From Aureococcus anophagefferens (Eukaryota > Sar > Pelagophyceae > Pelagomonadales > Pelagomonadaceae), in the NCBI RefSeq assembly GCF_000186865.1, contig NW_008705608.1, positions 149,575 through 163,639 of the forward strand: a stretch of DNA of 14,065 bases. Reading direction: 5' to 3'. Below, piece by piece: positions 6,121 through 12,293 of this stretch; the stretch's first letter is position 1; each line of letters starts with the position of its first letter. A model generated the notes under the pieces. The model did not search any database and was not told the origin of the DNA. It worked only from the letters and a program-made list of their open reading frames with translations. A program made the position numbers and the translations under genes.

Positions 6121-7512
6121 CTAGAGCGCGGACAGGTCCACGTCGACCTCGTTCATCGTGAGCTGGTCGAGGGACGAGCGCTTGCGGATGAGGTGGAAGT
6201 TGCCGTCCTTGTCGTGGAGGACCTCGGGCGCGGAGGGGAACGAGTTGTAGCCCGCCGTGGACATGGCCGCGCAGTAGGCGCCGACGGACTCGACGACCAT
6301 GAGGTCGCCGCGGTCCGCGGCCGCGAGGTCGCGCGACGCCAGCGTCTCCGGCTCGTCGGGCGCGGGCGTGAGGAGGTCGCCGCTCTCGCAGCAGTGGCCG
6401 ACGACCACATAAGGCTTGTGCTCGTCGTTGAGCGTGCCGTCGCGCTTCACGACGACGAGGGGGTGCTGGGCCCCATACAACGACGGGCGGAGCACCTCCG
6501 TCATGCCGCAGTCCAATTTCAGGAAGTCGTTGCCGGCCTCGGAGCCCTTCGTCGACGTCACGTCCTGGATCGTCGTCACGAGCGCCCCGGCGTTGGCCAC
6601 GAGGAACGTGCCCGGCTCGACCTCGAGCTTCAACTCGTCGCCCGTGCGCTCCGCGTAGGCCTCGAACTCCGCTTTCACCGGTTCGCCGACGACCGACAGG
6701 TCCGTCGACTGCTCGTAGGCCATGCGGCCGACCTTGTAGCCGCCGCCGAGGTTTAGGGTTTTCACCGTGCCTCCCAGGCGCTCGCAGAGGTCCAGCGACA
6801 TGCGGCTCACGCGCTGCCAGACCGCCGCGTCGGACCCCGAGCCGATGTGCGTGTGCACGCGGACGACGTTCAAATCGTGCTTGCCCGCGATGGCCGCCAC
6901 TTCATCAAAGTCCTCGTGCCAGATGCCGAAGGAGCTGGAAGGCCCGCCGACGTTCGTCTTCGACGTGCCCCCGGAGCCGACGCCCGGGTTGAAGCGCACG
7001 CCGACGTCCGCGCCCGGGAACGCCGCGCCGAAGGCCTCGAGCTGCGCGAGCGAGCACGCGTTCACCTTCAGGCCCTCCTTGACGAGATCGCCGAAATCAT
7101 CATCCAACTGCTGCGTCGACAGCGAGATCTTCGACGCCGCGATGCCCGCCGCCAGCGCGCGCCGCACCTCGTAGACGGAAGACGCGTCGAAGTGGAGGCC
7201 CATCGACTCGAAGAGGCGCAGCACGGCGCCGTTGGGGCAGGCCTTCATGGCGTAGCGCACCGTGACGCCGAAGGCGTTGGGGAAGGCGAGGGCCTCCTCG
7301 GCGCGCGCGACGAGCGTCGGCGCGTCGTAGACGTAGCAGGGCGTGCCGAAGGCCTCCTTGCACTTGACGACGCCCGTCGGCGACAGGAAGCGCAGGCCAT
7401 CGACGGCCATGGTCGTCGTCGCCGGGCGCGCGCGGCGCGCGGATCGCGGGAGCTGGAGGGCCGTCGCGGAGCCCAGCGCGAGCGCCAGTGCGGCCAGAGA
7501 AGAGGCACCCAT
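6121..7512 (-). CDS. lysA: Diaminopimelate decarboxylase, plastid-type presequence
   Basis: The 463-residue protein catalyses the last step of lysine synthesis by the diaminopimelate route: meso-diaminopimelate to L-lysine plus CO2. It is a fold-III PLP enzyme. The PLP lysine is Lys90 in Y-A-M-K-A-C-P-N. H-I-G-S (222-225), L-N-L-G-G-G-Y (253-259), E-P-G (299-301), the D-C-G-M...R-P-S-L-Y-G block (334-347) and the active-site C-E-S-G-D (375-379) are all present, with G-A-Y-C-A-A-M-S near 411-418. Length is near the family norm plus a presequence. Residues 1-20 are a signal peptide ending A-T-A-L-Q, followed by a basic Arg/Ser/Pro/Thr stretch to about 34, as expected for plastid import. The segment N-P-G-V-G-S-G-G-T-S-K-T-N-V-G-G plus F-G-I-W-H is closer to E. 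coli-type LysA than to plant plastid enzymes. Start ATG 7510-7512. Confidence 0.93.
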   Translation of the reverse strand: MGASSLAALALALGSATALQLPRSARRARPATTTMAVDGLRFLSPTGVVKCKEAFGTPCYVYDAPTLVARAEEALAFPNAFGVTVRYAMKACPNGAVLRLFESMGLHFDASSVYEVRRALAAGIAASKISLSTQQLDDDFGDLVKEGLKVNACSLAQLEAFGAAFPGADVGVRFNPGVGSGGTSKTNVGGPSSSFGIWHEDFDEVAAIAGKHDLNVVRVHTHIGSGSDAAVWQRVSRMSLDLCERLGGTVKTLNLGGGYKVGRMAYEQSTDLSVVGEPVKAEFEAYAERTGDELKLEVEPGTFLVANAGALVTTIQDVTSTKGSEAGNDFLKLDCGMTEVLRPSLYGAQHPLVVVKRDGTLNDEHKPYVVVGHCCESGDLLTPAPDEPETLASRDLAAADRGDLMVVESVGAYCAAMSTAGYNSFPSAPEVLHDKDGNFHLIRKRSSLDQLTMNEVDVDLSAL

Positions 7513-7674
7513 GCTTGCACACTTCGGTGATCTCGGCGAGGCGCTGATTGGCTCACGCCCGTGGCACGCGCCGACAACGCCTCGATCGACGACGTCCCGC
7601 GCGACGACGACGACGACGCATCGGGCACGCCAGGCGCTTTGATGCTGCGTCTTGACCCCGTCCGCGCCCCCAAC
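7513..7674 (-). promoter_or_regulatory. Promoter region of the decarboxylase gene with CCAAT box
   Basis: This 162-bp spacer lies between two minus-strand genes. On the coding strand A-G-C-C-A-A-T-C-A (CCAAT at 7547-7551) fits the NF-Y consensus RRCCAATSR about 35 bp ahead of the start codon. A short GAC-repeat microsatellite (about 7604-7618) lies further upstream. The box is unusually close to the ATG, so a short leader would be implied; its function is inference. Confidence 0.4.
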
Positions 7675-8775
7675 TTAGCGGAACGGGTCCCCGCCGCCGT
7701 CCGCGGGCGGCACGCCCGCGGCGCGCAAAGACGCGAGCCACGCGGCCGTGTCCTTGGCCGACGTGCCCGCGCAGACCTTGACGCCGTCGGGCGCCGCGAC
7801 CGTGAACTTGCCCGCGCCCGCGGCCACGGACCCCAGGGAGCACGTCGCCAGCGGCTTCCCGTCGAGCGAGAAGAGCGGCAGCGTGCCGCCGGCCTTCGTC
7901 TCCGGCGCGCCGTCGAGCACGGCGTAGCGCAGCGCGCCGTCGACGAAGAGCGCCCCGGACCGCGACGCGTCGCCCCCGGGCGCGCCCGCGGGCGGCCGCG
8001 TGTCGCTCGTCGCGCCGTAGGACGCGCCGTAGGACGCCGCCGCCGCGCCGCGGAGGCGCCCCAGGGGCCCGCGCGCCTCCGGGCGCGCCTCGAGCGTGCC
8101 CCGGCGCTCCGGGGGGCCCAGCGCCCCCGCGACGGCCGGCGGCGGGCTCGGCCGCGCGGCCGGCTGCATCGCCTCCACGAGATTCGCCGAGTTCACGTCC
8201 TCGTAGGCGAACTGGGGCGCGAGGCGCCGCACGTAGACGGCGCAGAAGGCGACGAGGGTCACGAACACAAAGGTGATGAGCCCCGCCGTGAGGTGGGGGA
8301 ACTTCATCCAGCCGAGCGCGATGCCCGAGAGGATTATAAAGAGGCAGCCGACCCAGAAGTAGCGCAGCGCGATGCGCCGCTCCTCGTACATGCCCCGCAC
8401 GGCGTGGTGCATGGACCCCTCCGTGCCCCGGATCGCCAGCTCCGGCCCGAAGATCATGCAGAACGACGCTAAAATCACCGCGAGCAGGTTGCACGCGGTG
8501 CCCGCGGCCGCGCAGCCGTAGAACAGCGTCAGCGGCGACAGGATCTTCTCGTAGGGCCCGTCGCAGCCCACGAGCTCCGAGCAGTACTGGCCCCCCTCCT
8601 TCTCCAGGAACCCGATCTCCATGTTCAACGCCCCGAAGCCCAGCGAGCTCATGAACGTCGCTGAGCTCGCGAGGACCGCGAACTGGTCCGTGAAGAGGGA
8701 CACCTCCTTCTGGCGGATGTTCAGCACCGTCTGCTTCAGCTTCGTCTCCAGCTCCCGCGTGTCCGCCTGGATCAT
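7675..8775 (-). CDS. Orai-like four-helix membrane protein with C-terminal PH-like domain
   Basis: From Met 8773-8775 the protein has 366 residues; an ATG at 8878-8880 would add 35 residues without recognisable features. A charged amphipathic N-terminus (1-28) is followed by four hydrophobic segments at about 30-52, 80-110, 136-158 and 161-184. Order, loop pattern and motifs resemble Orai/CRACM channels (PF07856): a short-side-chain TM1, TM2 ending with G-P-E-L, an E-R-R-I-A-L loop, and TM3 ending W-M-K-F where Orai1 has W-V-K-F. The Orai glutamates (E106 in TM1, E190 in TM3) are not conserved; Ser150 aligns with E190. After a Pro/Ala/Gly linker, residues about 275-355 look like a PH domain, with strand-like L-R-Y-A-V-L-D and a closing helix T-A-A-W-L-A-S-L. 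This suggests a membrane channel or transporter relative with a lipid- or protein-binding tail. Ca2+ conduction is not shown. Confidence 0.65.
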   Translation of the reverse strand: MIQADTRELETKLKQTVLNIRQKEVSLFTDQFAVLASSATFMSSLGFGALNMEIGFLEKEGGQYCSELVGCDGPYEKILSPLTLFYGCAAAGTACNLLAVILASFCMIFGPELAIRGTEGSMHHAVRGMYEERRIALRYFWVGCLFIILSGIALGWMKFPHLTAGLITFVFVTLVAFCAVYVRRLAPQFAYEDVNSANLVEAMQPAARPSPPPAVAGALGPPERRGTLEARPEARGPLGRLRGAAAASYGASYGATSDTRPPAGAPGGDASRSGALFVDGALRYAVLDGAPETKAGGTLPLFSLDGKPLATCSLGSVAAGAGKFTVAAPDGVKVCAGTSAKDTAAWLASLRAAGVPPADGGGDPFR

Positions 8776-8877
8776 CTCCGCGACGCGCCCCGCGCCGCGA
8801 CCGCCGTCCACCAGAATCGGGCAAAGCAGCAGCCCCGGTGCACCGTAAAGTTCAACAACGGGTGCTCGGCATGGACC

Positions 8878-8881
8878 CATG
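8878..8881. other. CATG shared by two head-to-head start codons
   Basis: ATG on the plus strand (8879-8881) starts the glycosyltransferase-like gene, and CAT at 8878-8880 is the most upstream ATG of the minus-strand Orai-like gene. The plus frame has an in-frame TAA at 8846-8848, so its start cannot lie much further upstream without splicing. If the Orai-like gene uses its second ATG (8775), the starts are about 103 bp apart; if it uses the first, they overlap. Confidence 0.55.
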
Positions 8882-9781
8882 AGGCGCGGGCAGCTCGCGC
8901 GCTACGCGCTGCTCGCCCTGCGCGCCGCGGCGGACTGCAACTTCGCCACCGTCGTCCACGTGCACCGCTGGACGGCGACCTTGAGCGCCCGCCTCCTCGA
9001 CGCGCGCGACTCGCTGCGGCGCCGCGGCTGCCGCCTCATCGTCGTCACGTCCGGCTTCGCTCTGAGCCTCGACGGCGTGACCTGCGTCGACGGCACGGAG
9101 ACGCGGGCCGCGGCCCGGGCCTTCCCGTCGCTGTCGGGGTCGCTGCACCGCAAGGCCTTCGCGGGCTGGAAGGGCGACCGCGGCCTCGTGCTCGCGTACG
9201 CGGCGGAGCGCGCCGTGGCGGGCGCCTGGGCGGCGACGACCCTCGAGCCCTACTTCTGGAATTTGGAGGCCGACGTCGCCTGGAAGGGCGACCTCTACGA
9301 GGCGCTGGCGGACTGGAACGACCGGGCCGAGGACCTGCTCTGCATCGACCTCACGCGGTCGACGTACGACTGGGCGCACCTCCGGTCCCACGACCCGGGC
9401 GACTGGCTCCGCGACGAGGACAAGCACAACTGCCTCATGACCGCCGCGCGCGCGTCGACGCGGCTCCTGGAGCGCGTCGCGGCCGTCGCCGCGGTCCCGG
9501 GCCGCCGCGCGTACCTCGAGCTGCGCTTCGCGAGCGAGTGCGCGCGCCACCGGCGCCTGCACGGCAACTGCACCATGCGCGAGCTCTGGGACGCGCCGGA
9601 CCGCGCCGCGCGGCGGCGCGGCGCGCTCTTCACGTGGACGGGCAGCCGGCGGCACCGCCGCGTGTCGCCGCCGGCGCGCTTCGCCGAGCTCTGGGCGGCC
9701 GCGCCCAACGGCACGCTCTGGCACCCCGTCAAGGACGCCGGGGCCTGGAGCCTCGACGCGCCGCACGCGGCGGTGAAGTAA
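8879..9781 (+). CDS. Putative GT-A-like glycosyltransferase
   Basis: The protein has 300 residues; the start at ATG 8879 is fixed on the left by an in-frame stop at 8846. Early strands (T-V-V-H-V-H-R-W near 24-31, C-R-L-I-V-V-T-S near 51-58) are followed by F-W-N-L-E-A-D-V at 126-133. That acidic motif sits where GT-A nucleotide-sugar transferases carry their metal-binding DxD. Further on are L-C-I-D-L-T (154-159), D-K-H-N-C-L-M (181-187) and A-Y-L-E-L-R-F (211-217), the last like a conserved block in uncharacterised algal transferase-like proteins. Three or more Cys in the second half and a weakly hydrophobic N-terminus (8-18) fit a secretory protein, but no clear signal peptide is seen. The coding potential is strong; the transferase call is tentative. 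Stop TAA 9779-9781. Confidence 0.6.
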   Translation: MRRGQLARYALLALRAAADCNFATVVHVHRWTATLSARLLDARDSLRRRGCRLIVVTSGFALSLDGVTCVDGTETRAAARAFPSLSGSLHRKAFAGWKGDRGLVLAYAAERAVAGAWAATTLEPYFWNLEADVAWKGDLYEALADWNDRAEDLLCIDLTRSTYDWAHLRSHDPGDWLRDEDKHNCLMTAARASTRLLERVAAVAAVPGRRAYLELRFASECARHRRLHGNCTMRELWDAPDRAARRRGALFTWTGSRRHRRVSPPARFAELWAAAPNGTLWHPVKDAGAWSLDAPHAAVK

Positions 9782-10026
9782 CTCTTGGGACGCCTTTTGG
9801 GTCGATGATGCTGTTCAGGTTGCACTTCTCGTGACTCTGAGTGGCACCAGGGCTCGAGATCGTGAAGTGCGTCGAGCCGCTGCCGCTGCGCGTGTGCCTC
9901 CGCCGTTGCAACGCGCCGCCGCGCGACAGCGACGCCTGACATCAGTCGCGCGCGCGTCCACCGCAGCGCAGCGGCGCGCCGGCGCGTTCGCCGGAGCTCC
10001 TCGCGAAAGCGCAGATCGCACAAAGC
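9782..10026. promoter_or_regulatory. Intergenic region upstream of the small myristoylated protein gene
   Basis: These 245 bp separate two plus-strand genes and must hold the 3' end of the first and the promoter of the second. The first 60 bp are AT-richer than the rest. Short open frames occur but show no domain or good start. No TATA box, repeat or RNA gene was recognised. Confidence 0.35.
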
Positions 10027-10365
10027 ATGGGCGCGTCGCAGAGCGAGGAGTGCGAGATCCCCTGGTTCGTCCAGTGCGACGGCCACTACATCGCGCGGGA
10101 GGGCTCGAAGTCGCCGCACGGCTGGCTCCGCCTCGAGGGCCACGGCTCCGTGTCCGCTCGGCCGTCCGAGCAGCGGGACGAGACGACGTTCGGGACCTGG
10201 AGGGTGCGGGACGAGCGGACCGTGGAGCTCGTCATCGCGGGCGTCACGTACGTCATGACGGCCGTCGACGACGTGCACAACACGGTCCACATCGCCGCGC
10301 CCGGCGACGCCGCGCCGGACACGTTCGCCTTCATCGACGAGGAGGGCGTCTTCGCGAATCGATAG
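10027..10365 (+). CDS. Small protein with N-myristoylation signal, function unknown
   Basis: The protein has 112 residues from ATG 10027, which has G at +4. It begins M-G-A-S-Q-S, a good match to the N-myristoyltransferase signal (Gly2, Ser6), so lipid anchoring to a membrane is predicted. The rest alternates short strand-like segments (W-L-R-L-E-G, F-G-T-W-R-V-R-D, T-V-E-L-V-I-A-G-V-T-Y-V-M, T-F-A-F-I-D) with turns and would fit a compact all-beta fold. I do not recognise the family. There is no hydrophobic segment. Codon use and third-position GC match the neighbours, which supports a real gene despite the small size. Stop TAG 10363-10365. Confidence 0.65.
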   Translation: MGASQSEECEIPWFVQCDGHYIAREGSKSPHGWLRLEGHGSVSARPSEQRDETTFGTWRVRDERTVELVIAGVTYVMTAVDDVHNTVHIAAPGDAAPDTFAFIDEEGVFANR

Positions 10366-10440
10366 CGCCCGGGCTTCTTTAGTTTGTGGTGTTGTGGGTT
10401 CGTGTCGGTGGGTCCACCGGAAAAGGGGTTGCCTGAGCGA

Positions 10441-10478
10441 AGCGCCAGCGTCGTCGAGCGTCGTCGACCCCTGGCGCT
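10441..10478 (+). promoter_or_regulatory. Predicted 5' leader hairpin
   Basis: A perfect 8-bp inverted repeat AGCGCCAG (10441-10448) / CTGGCGCT (10471-10478) encloses a 22-nt loop made of two near copies of CGTCGTCGA. It lies 24-61 nt upstream of ATG 10502 and would form a GC-rich stem if transcribed as leader RNA. It could slow scanning or be chance in GC-rich DNA. Confidence 0.3.
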
Positions 10479-10501
10479 CCTCGGCTGGCCTGGAATCCGG
10501 C

Positions 10502-12157
10502 ATGGCCGCCTCAAAGATGTGCTCCGTCCTGGCACTGCTGGTGCTCCACTGCGGCCTCCAGGGCGCCGTCGCTTTCCGCGCGCCGCTCGCCCGGCGACCG
10601 CTCACGGCGAGACACGCCACGGGCGAGGAGGACCTCGCGCGCCTGCGCGAGGAGATCGCCGAGCTCGAAAAGGATCTCCAGATAAAAAAGCCGCCGCCGC
10701 CGCCCGTCGACGCGCCGAAGCCGGAGCGGCGGCGCCCGGCCGGCGGCGCGGCCATCGTCGACGGCCGCGTCCGCGTCGACAGCGTCGTCGCGAAGCTCGA
10801 CGCGGCGCTGCTGCCCGCCGGCGTCGACGCGGACGCCGAGAAGTCCAAGTTCGCGGAGTTCTGCCTCTTCGACGCCATGACGGGCGAGGGCCTCAAGCAC
10901 GTCGAGCTCGGCGGCCTCCGCGCCGTGACCGTCGACGGCTCCGAGGAGCTCATCCTCCTGCTCAGCGGCCTCGAGGACGTGAGCCCCGGCGACGACGTTT
11001 CGGTCAGTGAGCTCAAGGCCGAGACGGACAAGTTCGTGGCGACGCTGTCCAAGTACGCCGGCGAGGGGGACGCGGACGCCGTCTGGGAGAAGGTCGGGGC
11101 GGCCTACGAGGACGACGGCTCCGACGGCGGCGGCGGCGGCGACGACGCCGCCGACGGCGACGGCGACGAGGTCTTCGGCATCGACCTGAGCGACGCGGCG
11201 ACGCTGACGCCCCAGGTGCTGAGCTACCGCGTCGGCGAGCGCTTCGCCGAGTCCGCCGCGGACCACTGGCGCGACTGGTGCGCGGTCGCGACCGCGCGCG
11301 AGGCGCGGCGCGCGCCGTCGGGCGAGCTCCTCACGACGGGCGAGGCCGCGCTCTACGGCGCGGCGCTCGAGAAGCTGCGGGGCCGCATCGACTTCGACGC
11401 CGTGTCGTCGGCGGCCTTCGCCGCCGAGGTCGCCGCGAACGCGACGTCCAACGACGAGACGTTCGCGCAGTCCGTCGGCCTCTTCGAGTTCGCCTTCCGC
11501 GCCGCGCTCAAGCGCGCGGCCGCGGTGCCGCCGGGCGACCGCACGGCCGCGGACCTCGAGGCCGTGTGGACCAGGGCAGCACACGAGAGCGAAATTCCCA
11601 ACTTCAAAGGCGCCGATCTCGGCCATTTTCCACTCGTTTCGGCTGATTTTTGGACGAGCGATCATCTCTCGGAACGGTCTCGAAGCGTGCATGCTTTTTC
11701 CGTGAACGCGCGCGCGCGGAACACTCACGTTGAAGCGACGTCGAATCCCTCTTGTGCTGCCCAGGTGTGGACGGCGCTCAACGTCGCGACGCTGCGCACG
11801 GCGCAGCGGGCCGAGCTCGTCCGCGACGTCGCGGGCTACTTCTTCAACGCCGTGACGGCGTCGCCCGCGTCCGAGCTCGTGCTCGACAAGCTCAAGAACT
11901 TCAACCTCGTGCCCGACGACGAGACGGACCCGGAGAAGCTCCGCGACGCCTTCGTCGACCGCGCGGCGACGGCCTTCGCGGGCGCCGTCGCCGTCTTCAA
12001 CGTCCTCGCGGGGCTCCTGAGCTTCGCGCTGCTCTACGGCGTCTTCTCCCTCGTCATCGAGCCGCTCTTCGGCTTCCTCGGCGACGCCGCGAGCGGCGCG
12101 CTCGACCCGGCCGCGCCGCGCGACACGATCACGGACTTCTTCGCCCAGAGGCCCTAA
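10502..12157 (+). CDS. Plastid-targeted membrane protein of unknown function, interrupted by an introner
   Basis: Translation starts at ATG 10502 (G at +4). Proposed exons are 10502-11563 (354 codons) and 11765-12157, giving 484 residues; the intron is phase 0. Residues 1-24 are a signal peptide ending A-V-A, then Phe25-R-A-P-L-A-R-R-P-L-T-A-R: an A-x-A-F cleavage site plus basic transit peptide, typical of plastid proteins in algae with red secondary plastids. A short coiled coil (44-62), a proline run (64-68) and an Asp/Gly-rich acidic linker (bases about 11110-11170) follow. A helical Ala-rich domain comes next, and one or two membrane segments at about 424-459 near the C-terminus. I do not recognise the family. 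Splicing joins D-L-E-A to V-W-T-A-L without loss. The 201-nt intron has no in-frame stop, so the unspliced frame also stays open, at 551 residues. Confidence 0.75.
   Translation: MAASKMCSVLALLVLHCGLQGAVAFRAPLARRPLTARHATGEEDLARLREEIAELEKDLQIKKPPPPPVDAPKPERRRPAGGAAIVDGRVRVDSVVAKLDAALLPAGVDADAEKSKFAEFCLFDAMTGEGLKHVELGGLRAVTVDGSEELILLLSGLEDVSPGDDVSVSELKAETDKFVATLSKYAGEGDADAVWEKVGAAYEDDGSDGGGGGDDAADGDGDEVFGIDLSDAATLTPQVLSYRVGERFAESAADHWRDWCAVATAREARRAPSGELLTTGEAALYGAALEKLRGRIDFDAVSSAAFAAEVAANATSNDETFAQSVGLFEFAFRAALKRAAAVPPGDRTAADLEAVWTRAAHESEIPNFKGADLGHFPLVSADFWTSDHLSERSRSVHAFSVNARARNTHVEATSNPSCAAQVWTALNVATLRTAQRAELVRDVAGYFFNAVTASPASELVLDKLKNFNLVPDDETDPEKLRDAFVDRAATAFAGAVAVFNVLAGLLSFALLYGVFSLVIEPLFGFLGDAASGALDPAAPRDTITDFFAQRP
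11564..11571. repeat. Target-site duplication, left copy (GTGTGGAC)
   Basis: This is the left copy of the perfect 8-bp direct repeat flanking the introner. Its first two bases serve as the splice donor GT. Confidence 0.85.
11572..11764 (+). mobile_element. Introner element with terminal inverted repeats
   Basis: This 193-bp non-autonomous, DNA-transposon-like element is bounded by a perfect 8-bp direct repeat. Its ends are inverted repeats: the left end reads CAGGGCAGCACACGAGAG, and the right end read on the minus strand is CTGGGCAGCACAAGAGGG. They match at 15 of 18 positions, with a perfect 10-bp core (11574-11583 against 11753-11762). No coding capacity for a transposase was seen. The element contains an alternating CG run near 11706-11718. 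Introners with inverted repeats and target duplications are known from Aureococcus and Micromonas; assigning this copy to one of those families needs comparison with other copies. Confidence 0.88.
11765..11772. repeat. Target-site duplication, right copy (GTGTGGAC)
   Basis: This is the right copy of the 8-bp direct repeat, retained in the mRNA as the first bases of the second exon (Val-Trp). Confidence 0.85.
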
Positions 12158-12293
12158 AGGCGCGTTGTTGCGGCGACGGGGGCCTCGCGCCGTCCCGGGC
12201 GCGGCCCCGGCGGGAGACGCTGCGCTCGCCGAGGGCGAAGTTCTCGTCGCGCGTTACGGGGACGGGCGCGGCGCCGTCGCCTCGCGCGTTCGG
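12158..12293. other. Convergent intergenic spacer
   Basis: This 136-bp, very GC-rich gap lies between the introner-bearing gene and the VWA protein gene, which converge. No ORF, RNA gene or recognisable poly(A) signal was seen. Confidence 0.4.

Larger units (their letters stand above)
11564..11764 (+). other. Spliceosomal intron (201 nt, phase 0) created by an introner
   Basis: The donor GT (11564) is part of the first copy of the duplicated target site and the acceptor AG (11763-11764) is the end of the inserted element. A pyrimidine-rich stretch (TCCCTCTTGTGCTGCCCAG) precedes the exon. Removal restores the uninterrupted target sequence and the frame. The stretch is clearly less GC-rich than both exons, and its translation breaks the Ala-rich helical character of the protein. 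Confidence 0.85.

Noticed and set aside
8330..8342. A TATAAA box (ATTATAAAG)
   Set aside because: It lies inside the coding region of the Orai-like protein and is explained by the codons for Ile-Ile.
9295..11052. A 585-residue minus-strand frame covering parts of three plus-strand genes
   Set aside because: It crosses two intergenic spacers, has no domain and a shadow-like Arg/Ala/Ser composition; the plus-strand genes explain the region better.
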